64,000 nucleotides of DNA, from the NCBI GenBank assembly GCA_902547535.1, contig CACCOB010000001.1, positions 310,001-374,000 on the forward strand, read 5' to 3'. Of this stretch, positions 43,886-51,974 are shown piece after piece; the stretch's first letter is position 1; each line of letters starts with the position of its first letter. Origin of the DNA: an uncultured Pelagibacteraceae bacterium (GTDB lineage: Bacteria; Pseudomonadota; Alphaproteobacteria; Pelagibacterales; Pelagibacteraceae). The notes beneath the pieces are model-generated. The model was not told where the DNA came from. It did not search any database and worked only from the letters and a program-made list of their open reading frames with translations. Made by a program: the position numbers and the translations under genes.

Positions 43886-44881
43886 TTAATTGTTTTTATT
43901 TTTAGCCATTGTTAATGCAATTTTAAATGAATTCAAAGTAGGTTCTAAATTTGCTTTATTTTTACCAGCAATATCAAAAGCTGTGCCATGGGCAGGAGTT
44001 GTAATGGGCACAGGAAGACCTCCTTGGACAGTTACACCTCGATCAAATCCAAACGCTTTTAACCCAGATTGAAGTGCATCATGGTACATTCCAACAATAC
44101 AATCATGATTTCCATTTTTATATGCTGTTATAAAAGAGGTATCACAAGGTAAAGGGCCATCAGCATTTATTCCCAATTTTTTTGCCTCTTCTATTGCCGG
44201 TATAATTTCATCCTTTTCCTCTGTACCAAATTCAGCGTGAGGATTAAGTGCCTGAACAGCTACTCTTGGTTTTTTTATACCATTTAGTTTCATTGTTTCA
44301 TTAATCAGTTTAATTGGTTCAATTATTTTTTCTTTTTTAATATTATTTGGGACTTCTTTAATTGGAATATGCGATGTTACTCGCGCAGTCCAAAAATTAT
44401 CAATTACATTAAATTCACAAAAAAAATTTTTAACATTTAGTTTTTCAGCCATTAAATGTAATTCATCGGAATATTTATTTCCACCAAGTTTCAAGCTGGT
44501 TTTATTAAATGGACCAAAATTAATTGCATGAATTTTTTTTTCTTTAGCTAATTCTAAAGCAATATTTAGAGCTGACAGAACACTTTCCCCTGATTCCTTT
44601 GAACACTCTGAAAGTTTGTAATCATGATTTTTACCCTTAGTTATGTCCAGAAAAAATTTGTTATTTTTTTTAAAATCTATTTTGTTAAAACCATCTACAT
44701 AATTAATATTATGTTTGTTACCTGAAATTTCATTCCCATTTTCTAAAATTTTCTTTTCCCCAATTATAATAATGTTAGCTTTATTTGTAATATCTTCATT
44801 CAATAATTTTGAGACCAATTCGGGTCCTATGCCTGAAGGGTCACCAAGTAACAATGCAATATTAATTTTATTAAGAGACAT
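43886..44881 (-). CDS. PdxA-family 4-phosphohydroxy-L-threonine dehydrogenase-like protein
   Basis: The 331-residue protein begins IALLLGDPSGIGPELVSK and has INFGPFNKTSLKLGG, VAVQALNPHAEFG, and GMYHDALQSGLKAFGFDRGVT followed by HGTAFDIAGK, the PdxA signature with metal-binding histidines. The family comprises vitamin B6 PdxA and the PdxA2 enzymes of D-threonate/erythronate breakdown. The catabolic setting beside an organic-acid transporter favours PdxA2, but the usual DUF1537 kinase partner is not in the window. It is divergent from tctC by 70 nt. Confidence 0.85.
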   Translation of the reverse strand: MSLNKINIALLLGDPSGIGPELVSKLLNEDITNKANIIIIGEKKILENGNEISGNKHNINYVDGFNKIDFKKNNKFFLDITKGKNHDYKLSECSKESGESVLSALNIALELAKEKKIHAINFGPFNKTSLKLGGNKYSDELHLMAEKLNVKNFFCEFNVIDNFWTARVTSHIPIKEVPNNIKKEKIIEPIKLINETMKLNGIKKPRVAVQALNPHAEFGTEEKDEIIPAIEEAKKLGINADGPLPCDTSFITAYKNGNHDCIVGMYHDALQSGLKAFGFDRGVTVQGGLPVPITTPAHGTAFDIAGKNKANLEPTLNSFKIALTMAKNKNN

Positions 44882-44951
44882 TTTTTTCTTTACGGTTTGT
44901 ATCAGATTATGTTTATATTAATAATTATAAATTAACAATTAGAGGGAAATA

Positions 44952-45926
44952 ATGAAAAAAAGTTTTAAATTATTTTTAGCTGCCGCTTTTTTGGTAACTG
45001 AATTTTTCGTTGTTGCACTTCCACTTATGATTACTTCTGCAAAAGCAGATGGACACCCAATCCAAGCAATTACTCATGCTGGTTTTGGCGGTGGAACAGA
45101 CGTAACAACTAGAATGATGTTACTAAGAACCAGAAGGTATCTAAAACAAGATATGCAATTAGTTAACAAAAAAGGTGGTGGTGGAGCAGCATCAATGGAT
45201 TATATGATGACTTTACCCGCAGATGGTCAACACACTTTAACTTGGACAACAGGTCATGCTGTATCAATGGCATTGGGTAAAACTAAAGTTAAATTAAGTG
45301 ACATGCAACCATTAGCAAGAGGAACAGATGATCCTCAGTTATTTGTTGTAAATTGTAAAAATGAAATCAAAGATGCTAAGAAATTTATTAGTGCACAAAA
45401 ATCAAAATCATTAAAATATGGTACAACTCATGTTGGTGGTATTGATGATGTAAGTGCAATTGCATTTACAAAAAAAGGAAAATTAACAGACCCAACAATT
45501 GTTCCATATAAAGGAGTTGGTCCGATTAAAACTAACCTAATCAAAGGAGATATTGATGTAGGTGTTTTAAACTTAGGTGAAGCAGTTACAGAAATTGAAG
45601 ATGGAACATTATGTGTTTCAGTTGTTCTTGCAAGTAACAGAATGGAAAAATTAAGTAATGTTCCTACTGCAACAGAGCTTGGAATACCAGTTGTGTTATC
45701 AACTGTTAGAGGATTTGTAACAAGAAAAGGAGTTCCAGCTGACAGAAAAAAACAATTGGAAGATGCTATGATAAAAGCTATGGAGCATAAATATTTTCAA
45801 AGCTTTTTAACTGACATCGGACTTGATTCAACTAGTGTTGTTGGAGCTGATGAGTGGGGTAAGCAAATGGAAGTGATGCTTGCAGAAATGACTGCTCAAC
45901 TTAAAGCTTTGGGTTACATTAATTAG
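44952..45926 (+). CDS. tctC: Tripartite tricarboxylate-type transporter substrate-binding protein
   Basis: The 324-residue Bug/TctC protein has a signal peptide (about 1-32, ending SAKADG). GFGGGTDVTTRMMLLR, VNKKGGGGAASMDYMM and VGPIKTNLIKGDIDVGVLN follow, the fold typical of this class. Substrates include citrate, other carboxylates and sugar acids. The ATG follows GAGGGAAATA, a strong ribosome site shared by other binding-protein genes here. It is followed after 23 nt by tctB with an internal terminator-like hairpin. Confidence 0.92.
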   Translation: MKKSFKLFLAAAFLVTEFFVVALPLMITSAKADGHPIQAITHAGFGGGTDVTTRMMLLRTRRYLKQDMQLVNKKGGGGAASMDYMMTLPADGQHTLTWTTGHAVSMALGKTKVKLSDMQPLARGTDDPQLFVVNCKNEIKDAKKFISAQKSKSLKYGTTHVGGIDDVSAIAFTKKGKLTDPTIVPYKGVGPIKTNLIKGDIDVGVLNLGEAVTEIEDGTLCVSVVLASNRMEKLSNVPTATELGIPVVLSTVRGFVTRKGVPADRKKQLEDAMIKAMEHKYFQSFLTDIGLDSTSVVGADEWGKQMEVMLAEMTAQLKALGYIN

Positions 45927-45949
45927 TCATAAGAAAGTACATTTTTTTT

Positions 45950-46456
45950 ATGAATAATGTACAAAATAAAAAAAGGGCAAACAAAAGTTTGCCCTTTTTT
46001 TTTAAAGATGAATTTAAAGTATTTTTTGTAATAATTTTTTTTTCTACAATATTATTAATTTCTACTTTTACCTTTGATAAGGTCCCGCCAATTTTAAACA
46101 GAGGTATTCAGCCTGCAACTTTCCCAAAAGGATTGTTAGTATTGATAATGTTTTTAACAACAATTATTTATTATTTGTCATTCAAAAATCCCTGGAAAAA
46201 AGAAAAAAAACTTCCAAAACCATTTTTTTTAACAATCATAAGTTTTATTTTATTTGTAGTAATTTCTAAAACATTAGATTTTTTCTTAGCTATTTCAGTA
46301 CTTTCTATATTTGTTTCTTATAATTGGGGTGAAAAGAGAGTTTTTTATTTGCTGCTGGTTGGAATTATATTTCCACTAGTTGTTTTTATATTTTTCGAAA
46401 TGATACTGGGTCTTAGATTTCCTCCAGGAATAATTACAAACCTTTATTACTACTAA
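45950..46456 (+). CDS. tctB: Tripartite tricarboxylate-type transporter small membrane subunit
   Basis: The 168-residue protein has four hydrophobic segments (about 24-41, 58-75, 87-105, 120-150), matching TctB/DUF1468. It belongs to the membrane complex with TctA, which follows by 1 nt. The first 18 codons coincide with a perfect intrinsic-terminator-like hairpin (45968-46003). The start may be ATG 45950 or, less likely, TTG 45989 inside the hairpin; no other start codon is available in frame. The start has no clear Shine-Dalgarno sequence. Confidence 0.88.
   Translation: MNNVQNKKRANKSLPFFFKDEFKVFFVIIFFSTILLISTFTFDKVPPILNRGIQPATFPKGLLVLIMFLTTIIYYLSFKNPWKKEKKLPKPFFLTIISFILFVVISKTLDFFLAISVLSIFVSYNWGEKRVFYLLLVGIIFPLVVFIFFEMILGLRFPPGIITNLYYY
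45968..46003 (+). terminator. Intrinsic terminator-like hairpin inside the 5' coding end of tctB
   Basis: The arms AAAAAAAGGGCAAAC (45968-45982) and GTTTGCCCTTTTTTT (45987-46001) are perfectly complementary around an AAAA loop, ending in nine T (45995-46003). It begins 16 nt after the A of the tctB start codon. A ribosome on tctB would melt it, and an untranslated transcript would end here. Confidence 0.9.
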
Positions 46457-46457
46457 T

Positions 46458-47930
46458 ATGGATAATCTTTTATTGATGATGGCGCCTTTCTTTAGTTCCA
46501 AGTTGCTAGTCGTTTTACTTTTTGGAACTTTATTTGGACTAATTTTAGGTGTTCTGCCTGGATTAGGTCCTACAACAGGTGGAGCATTAATTTTACCATT
46601 TACTATGACTTTAGATCCTCTTTCAGCAATAGTACTGTTAACATCAATTTATTGTGCAGGAACATACGGTGGTGCAATCACTGCAGTTTTAATTAATACA
46701 CCCGGAACTCCAGCCGCAGCCGCCACTTGTCTAGATGGTTATCCATTAGCTCAAAAGGGAGAAGCTGGAAGAGCTTTAGGTATGGCAACAGTTTCAAGTA
46801 CGGTGGGTGGAATTTTTAGTGTAATAGTTTTGGTATTTTTTGCACCTGTATTAGCTAAACTTGCATATGAATTTGGCCAACCAGAATATTTTGCATTGGC
46901 TATTTTTGGTTTAACAATGCTCGCATCAATTGGCGAAGGAAGTCCAATTAAAAATTTAATCGCTGGCGCATTTGGAATTTTAATTTCTACTATTGGAAAA
47001 GATTTTATGACTTCAATTGACAGATTTACTTATGGAATTAATGAACTTTCGGTTGGAATTGGATTTATACCTGTAGTGGTAGGCTTATTTGCTATAAGCG
47101 AAATGTTAACCCAGTCTACACTTCTTAATCAAGTTTTTAAAAGAGTGGCACTAAAAGCTGTAAAACTTCCATCTCTAGATGATTATAAAAAAACATGGAA
47201 AACAATTCTAAGATCAAGCGGTATAGGATCTTTTATTGGTGTTTTACCAGCTGAGGGAGGAACAGTTGCATCCTTAATTGGTTATTCAGAAGCAAAAAGA
47301 TTTTCTAAAGAACCAGAGGAATTTGGCAAAGGATCAATAGAGGGAATTGCTGGAGCAGAGGCTGCTAACAATGCTGCTACTGGAGGTGCAATGGTTCCAA
47401 CTTTAGCCCTTGGAATTCCTGGAAGTGCCACAACAGCTGTAATATTGACTGGTTTAATTATTCATGGTGTTAGGCCTGGTCCAGATTTATTTAGAGAACA
47501 GCCGGACTTTTTATATGGAATTTTTGGGGCCATGTTAATAGCAAATGTTTTATTTTTTATATTTGGATTTTTTGGTGCAAAATTATTTGCGAGGATAACT
47601 CTCGTTCCTAACAAAATTTTATGGCCTATGATTTTTGCTGTATCTGTTTGTGGAACTTATTCTTTAAGCCAGTCAATAATTGATGTTTGGATTATGTTAT
47701 TTTTTGGTGTGCTTGGATTTTTTATGAGAAGGTTTGGTTTTTCGGTTGTACCTGTAATCATTGGATTAATTTTAGGAGAATTAGTGGAGGGAACTTTAAG
47801 ACAGTCTTTAGTTATATTTGATGGAAATTGGCTCATGTTCTTAACAAGACCAATTGCTTTAACATTTTTTATTTTATCTTTAATTGCATTAGCTTTTCCT
47901 TTATTAAGATCAAAAAAACAAAAAAATTAA
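46458..47930 (+). CDS. tctA: Tripartite tricarboxylate-type transporter large membrane subunit
   Basis: The 490-residue TctA protein has about 11-12 hydrophobic segments. It has the family motifs GLILGVLPGLGPTTGGALILPFTM and GTYGGAITAVLINTPGTPAAAATCLDGYP near the N-terminus. In the middle it has GVLPAEGGTVASLIGYSEAK and EGIAGAEAANNAATGGAMVPTLALGIPGS. It transports the substrate captured by TctC using the proton or sodium gradient. The spacing of 1 nt to the SDR gene makes one operon tctCBA-SDR-ROK. Confidence 0.95.
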   Translation: MDNLLLMMAPFFSSKLLVVLLFGTLFGLILGVLPGLGPTTGGALILPFTMTLDPLSAIVLLTSIYCAGTYGGAITAVLINTPGTPAAAATCLDGYPLAQKGEAGRALGMATVSSTVGGIFSVIVLVFFAPVLAKLAYEFGQPEYFALAIFGLTMLASIGEGSPIKNLIAGAFGILISTIGKDFMTSIDRFTYGINELSVGIGFIPVVVGLFAISEMLTQSTLLNQVFKRVALKAVKLPSLDDYKKTWKTILRSSGIGSFIGVLPAEGGTVASLIGYSEAKRFSKEPEEFGKGSIEGIAGAEAANNAATGGAMVPTLALGIPGSATTAVILTGLIIHGVRPGPDLFREQPDFLYGIFGAMLIANVLFFIFGFFGAKLFARITLVPNKILWPMIFAVSVCGTYSLSQSIIDVWIMLFFGVLGFFMRRFGFSVVPVIIGLILGELVEGTLRQSLVIFDGNWLMFLTRPIALTFFILSLIALAFPLLRSKKQKN

Positions 47931-47931
47931 T

Positions 47932-48681
47932 ATGACTAATTTCGACTTAAAAAATAGAGTAGCAATAGTAACTGGAGGAGCCCAAGGTTTTGGATTAGCT
48001 ATTACTGAAAGGTTTATAGACTCTGGAGCAAGTGTAGTAATTTGGGATATAGATGAAGAAGCGATTAAAATGGCAATTAGCAAAATTAATTCTGATAAAG
48101 TCTCATATCAAATTGTTGATGTTGGAAATTACGAAAGTATAGAGAAAAATTTAGCTGAAATTGAAAAAACACATAAAAAAATTGATATTTTTATTAACAA
48201 TGCAGGAGTTGCAGGAAAAAATACTACAGTGGTTGACTACCCACTTGAGGAATGGAAAAAGGTAATAGATTTAAATTTAAATGCAGTATTTTATTGCTGT
48301 AAAGCAGTAACCCCATACATGATAAAGAATAATTATGGAAGAATTGTAAATATTGCTTCGATTGCAGGAAAAGAAGGTAATCCTAATGCAAGTGCTTACA
48401 GCACTTCAAAGGCAGGAGTAATTGGATTAACTAAATCATTAGGAAAAGAATTAGCGCTAAAAAATATTGCAGTAAATTGCGTTACACCAGCAGCTGCAAA
48501 AACACGAATTTTTGACCAAATGACCGAAGAGCATATCAATTACATGTTATCAAAAATTCCAAGAAATAAATTTGCTAAAGTGGATGAATTAGCATCTTTA
48601 GTTACTTGGTTATCAAGTGAAGAAAATTCTTTTTCAACAGCTGCAGTATTTGATTTAAGTGGAGGCAGAGCAACTTATTAA
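47932..48681 (+). CDS. Short-chain dehydrogenase/reductase
   Basis: The 249-residue classical SDR has the NAD-binding motif TGGAQGFGLAI, NNAGVAG, the catalytic serine in NIASIAG, and YSTSKAG (YxxxK). A preceding asparagine is in DLNLNAVF. It could oxidise a sugar or sugar acid, as in non-phosphorylative fucose, rhamnose or gluconate-type routes. Its place behind tctCBA suggests it acts on the imported acid. The ROK kinase gene follows by 3 nt. Confidence 0.9.
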   Translation: MTNFDLKNRVAIVTGGAQGFGLAITERFIDSGASVVIWDIDEEAIKMAISKINSDKVSYQIVDVGNYESIEKNLAEIEKTHKKIDIFINNAGVAGKNTTVVDYPLEEWKKVIDLNLNAVFYCCKAVTPYMIKNNYGRIVNIASIAGKEGNPNASAYSTSKAGVIGLTKSLGKELALKNIAVNCVTPAAAKTRIFDQMTEEHINYMLSKIPRNKFAKVDELASLVTWLSSEENSFSTAAVFDLSGGRATY

Positions 48682-48684
48682 TTT

Positions 48685-49587
48685 ATGCAGATAGGTATTG
48701 ACGTTGGAGCAACAAAAATTGAGAGTGTAGTACTTGATGAAAATGGTAATGAGAGTAATCGTGAAAGAACTGATTGTCCCAAAGATTACACAAAGATAAT
48801 AAAGACAATAAAAGAAATAAGTGATAAATTAGAAAAAGAATTAAGAAGAGAATTACCTATAGGGGTTTGCCATCCTGGAATTCATTCTCCTCAAACAGGA
48901 TTAGTTAAAAATGCTCCAAATTGTCTTTGGCTAGAAAAAAAACCATTTCAAAAAGATCTTAGAAAAGTATTAGGAAAGGAAGTATTTTGTGAAAATGACG
49001 CAAATTCCTTTGCTCTATCAGAAGCTATTGATGGGTCAGGGAAACATTATAAAATAGTTTATGGTATTATACTTGGCTCGGGTGCTGGCGGTGGTTTAGT
49101 GATTGATAAAAAAATTGTTACCGGTCCGAATGGTGTAGCAGGAGAGTGGGGTCACAATCAAATTACCCATTTAATAGCAAAAAAAGAAAATTTTCAATCA
49201 ATCAACTTAAGAGAAGGAGAAATTGAGAGTTTTATTTCAGGATTAAGTTTGGCTAAAAAATTTAATAAGCAATATAAAAAAAATTTAAAAACTAATGAGA
49301 TTTTTGAGCTTTATAGAAAACACGATTTAGATGCAGAAAATTTAATAGATAATTTTAAAGTAAATTTAGCGATGTCGTTAGCAAATATAATTAATATTCT
49401 TGACCCAGATTGTTTTGTTTTTGGTGGAGGTGTTTCAAACGAAATTGATTTTTTAAGTGAAATTGAAACTATAGTAAGAAAGTTTGTAACTGGTAGAGAA
49501 TATGAAGGCGTTTTTCTTAAACCAAAATATGGAGATGCTAGTGGTGTAAGAGGTGCGGCAAGGTTGGGTAGGAAATCTATTTATTAA
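48685..49587 (+). CDS. ROK-family sugar kinase-like protein lacking the zinc cysteines
   Basis: The 300-residue protein begins MQIGIDVGATKIE (phosphate-binding loop). It has CENDANSFALSEA with catalytic D105, ILGSGAGGGLVI and VAGEWGHNQI with E154 and H157, the usual sugar-binding and zinc His. The CxCGxxGCxE zinc motif that normally follows is absent; residues 160-184 have no cysteine at all. It is probably a hexose or amino-sugar kinase. It is the last gene of the tct operon, followed by a 184-nt gap with the next promoter. Confidence 0.87.
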   Translation: MQIGIDVGATKIESVVLDENGNESNRERTDCPKDYTKIIKTIKEISDKLEKELRRELPIGVCHPGIHSPQTGLVKNAPNCLWLEKKPFQKDLRKVLGKEVFCENDANSFALSEAIDGSGKHYKIVYGIILGSGAGGGLVIDKKIVTGPNGVAGEWGHNQITHLIAKKENFQSINLREGEIESFISGLSLAKKFNKQYKKNLKTNEIFELYRKHDLDAENLIDNFKVNLAMSLANIINILDPDCFVFGGGVSNEIDFLSEIETIVRKFVTGREYEGVFLKPKYGDASGVRGAARLGRKSIY

Positions 49588-49696
49588 AATACAATTTAGA
49601 ATTTTAAAAAAGTTTTAAAAAAAATTCCCTTAAATATCAGTGATTAAAAAATTTATTAAATTTTCCTAAATCAATTATAGGTTGTATTTTTTTTTA

Positions 49697-49726
49697 TTGT
49701 AGACTTACCCCAAAACAATCTATACT
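49697..49726 (+). promoter_or_regulatory. Candidate promoter for the glucose-type ABC operon
   Basis: TTGTAG (49697-49702) and TATACT (49721-49726) are 18 nt apart in the 184-nt gap 49588-49771, about 45 nt before the binding-protein ATG. The rest of the gap is AT-rich with T and A runs and shows no other recognisable element. The gene start has GAGGGAAATA (49761-49770), a strong ribosome site. Confidence 0.5.
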
Positions 49727-49771
49727 TGATTTTTTTAAGTTAACTTAATTTAACAAATAAGAGGGAAATAT

Positions 49772-51028
49772 ATGAAAAAAATGTTAATTGCTTTAATAGC
49801 ATTTGCATTCACATCTACTTCTTCTATTGCTGGACCTAAAATTGAGGTTTTGCACTGGTGGACATCAGGTGGTGAAGCTGCTGCTCTTAAAGTATTAAAA
49901 GATGATTTTGCTGCTAATGGTGGTGAGTGGCTAGATATGCCAGTAACAGGTGGTGGTGGAGATGCTGCTAATGTTGCTTTAAAAGCAAGAATAGTTGCAG
50001 GAGATCCTCCGTCAGCTTCTCAAATTAAAGGACCAACAATTCAAGAATACGATCAAGAAGGTGTAGTTGCTCCTTATAATATTGATCCAATTGCACAGTC
50101 AGAGGGTTGGGATAGTTTATTAGATCCAATGATTGCAGCAGTTCACAAATGTCAAAATAATAGTGGTCCATATTGTGCAGCTCCAGTAAACATTCATAGA
50201 ATTGACTGGATGTGGGCAAACAAAGCAGTATTCGATGCTAATGGAATCTCGGTTCCAACATCATGGGATGAATTAAATGCAGCAGCAGAAAAACTACAAG
50301 CAGCAGGTGTAATTCCATTTGCACATGGTGGTCAAGCTTGGCAAGATGCAACAGTATTCGAAGCAGTTGCTATGGGTATCGGTGGAAACAACTATTATAA
50401 AAACTGCTATGTTGATCTTAAAGAAACTTGTTTAAGAAGTGAAACAACTGTTAAAGTTTTTGATCAAATGAGAAAACTTCAAGGGTTCACAGATGAAGGT
50501 AGCCCAGGAAGAGATTGGAACGTTGCGACTGGAATGGTTATCGAAGGTAAAGCAGGTTTTCAAATTATGGGAGATTGGGCAAAAGGTGAATTTACAGCTG
50601 CTGGAAAAGTTCCAGGTGTAGATTACTATTGTGCTCCAACGCCTTCTAATAATGGATACTTATACAATGTAGATAGTTTCATATTCTACAAAACTAGTGA
50701 TCCAGAAAAACAAGAAGGTCAAAAATTATTAGCTAAGTTAATGATGGGTAAAAACTTCCAAAAAGTTTTTAACCTATACAAAGGATCAATTCCAGCAAGA
50801 TTAGATGTTTCTATGGATGAATTTGATAAATGTGCAAAAACTTCAAATTCTGACATTAAAACTGCAGGTGCTAGTGGTGGTTTAGTACCAAGTTTTGCTC
50901 ATGGAATGGCTCAAGGCAATACTATGAAAGCTGCACTTCAAGATGTAATAACAGAACACTTTAATTCTGATATGTCATCTGTTGATGCTGCAAATGCTTT
51001 AGCTGATTCTGTATTAGATAATATGTAA
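49772..51028 (+). CDS. Family 1 sugar-binding protein of a glucose/mannose-type ABC transporter
   Basis: The 418-residue periplasmic protein has a signal peptide (about 1-20). KIEVLHWWTSGGEAAALKVLKDDF and GGGGDAANVALKARIVAGDPPSASQIKG follow, very close to glucose/mannose-binding proteins of Pseudomonas (GtsA type). Paired cysteines in the C-terminal half are compatible with disulfides in the periplasm. The adjacent MalF/G-like permeases and MalK-like ATPase complete the importer. A strong hairpin/terminator follows the stop, before the permease genes. Confidence 0.9.
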   Translation: MKKMLIALIAFAFTSTSSIAGPKIEVLHWWTSGGEAAALKVLKDDFAANGGEWLDMPVTGGGGDAANVALKARIVAGDPPSASQIKGPTIQEYDQEGVVAPYNIDPIAQSEGWDSLLDPMIAAVHKCQNNSGPYCAAPVNIHRIDWMWANKAVFDANGISVPTSWDELNAAAEKLQAAGVIPFAHGGQAWQDATVFEAVAMGIGGNNYYKNCYVDLKETCLRSETTVKVFDQMRKLQGFTDEGSPGRDWNVATGMVIEGKAGFQIMGDWAKGEFTAAGKVPGVDYYCAPTPSNNGYLYNVDSFIFYKTSDPEKQEGQKLLAKLMMGKNFQKVFNLYKGSIPARLDVSMDEFDKCAKTSNSDIKTAGASGGLVPSFAHGMAQGNTMKAALQDVITEHFNSDMSSVDAANALADSVLDNM

Positions 51029-51042
51029 AAAATAAAAATTGA

Positions 51043-51074
51043 GGCCACCTAATTTTTAGGTGGCCTTTTTTTTT
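51043..51074 (+). terminator. Intrinsic terminator between binding-protein gene and permease genes
   Basis: The arms GGCCACCTAA (51043-51052) and TTAGGTGGCC (51056-51065) are perfectly complementary around a TTT loop and are followed by nine T (51066-51074). It stands 25 nt before the permease ATG at 51099, so part of the transcripts should stop here. Confidence 0.92.
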
Positions 51075-51098
51075 AATCAAAATTAAAAAATATTTATA

Positions 51099-51974
51099 AT
51101 GTTCAAGTGGTTGGAAAAAAACTTACCAAAAATTGTAATGGCGCCTGCTGTTGGATTAATTGGTTGGTTTGTATATGGTTTTGTGCTTTGGACTTTATAT
51201 ATATCTTTTACTAATTCAAAAATTTTACCCAAATATGAATTATGGGGCGTTGGCCAGTATGTTAAACTTTGGGGGTCAAGAAAGTGGCTAATAGCTGTAG
51301 ACAATTTAATTATTTTTACTGCATTATTTCTAATTTTCTGTGTGGTAATTGGAATTATTCTTGCAATATTTTTGGATCAAAAAATTAGAGCAGAGGGTGT
51401 TTTAAGAACAATTTATCTATACCCTATGGCTTTATCTTTCATTGTAACAGGTACTGCATGGAAATGGATTTTAAATCCAACTCTTGGTATCCAAAAAATG
51501 TTTATTGATTGGGGATTTGAAAACTTTACATTTGATTGGTTGGTTAATCGGGAAATGGCCATTTATACCATCGTAATTGCGGGTGTTTGGCAATCTGCTG
51601 GTTTTGTAATGGCATTATTTTTAGCTGGATTGAGATCAGTTGAAGATGAAATTGTTAAAGCAGCTAAAATAGATGGAGCAAATCTGTTCACAGTTTATTG
51701 GAAAATATTACTTCCAATGATGAGACCAGTATTTTTTACAAGTTTTGTAATTTTAGTTCATATATCAATTAAAAGTTATGACCTAATTGTTGCCTTAACA
51801 CAAGGTGGTCCAGGAATATCCACAACTATGCCTGCATTATATATGACTCAAACTGCTTTTCATAAAAGTCAAGTTGGTTTATCAGCTGCAAGTGCAATGA
51901 TGATGTTTATGGCAGTAGCAGCGGTAATAATACCATACTTATATTCTGAGTTGAGGAGAGAAAATGCAAGATAA
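51099..51974 (+). CDS. Sugar ABC transporter permease (MalF/UgpA-like)
   Basis: The 291-residue inner-membrane permease has six predicted membrane segments. The conserved EAA loop ELIKAAKIDGAN-type appears as EIVKAAKIDGANLFTVYWKILLPMMRP, which docks the ATPase. It lies downstream of the terminator after the binding-protein gene and overlaps the second permease by 11 nt, giving a heterodimeric pore. By homology with GtsB it should import glucose or a similar hexose. Confidence 0.93.
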   Translation: MFKWLEKNLPKIVMAPAVGLIGWFVYGFVLWTLYISFTNSKILPKYELWGVGQYVKLWGSRKWLIAVDNLIIFTALFLIFCVVIGIILAIFLDQKIRAEGVLRTIYLYPMALSFIVTGTAWKWILNPTLGIQKMFIDWGFENFTFDWLVNREMAIYTIVIAGVWQSAGFVMALFLAGLRSVEDEIVKAAKIDGANLFTVYWKILLPMMRPVFFTSFVILVHISIKSYDLIVALTQGGPGISTTMPALYMTQTAFHKSQVGLSAASAMMMFMAVAAVIIPYLYSELRRENAR

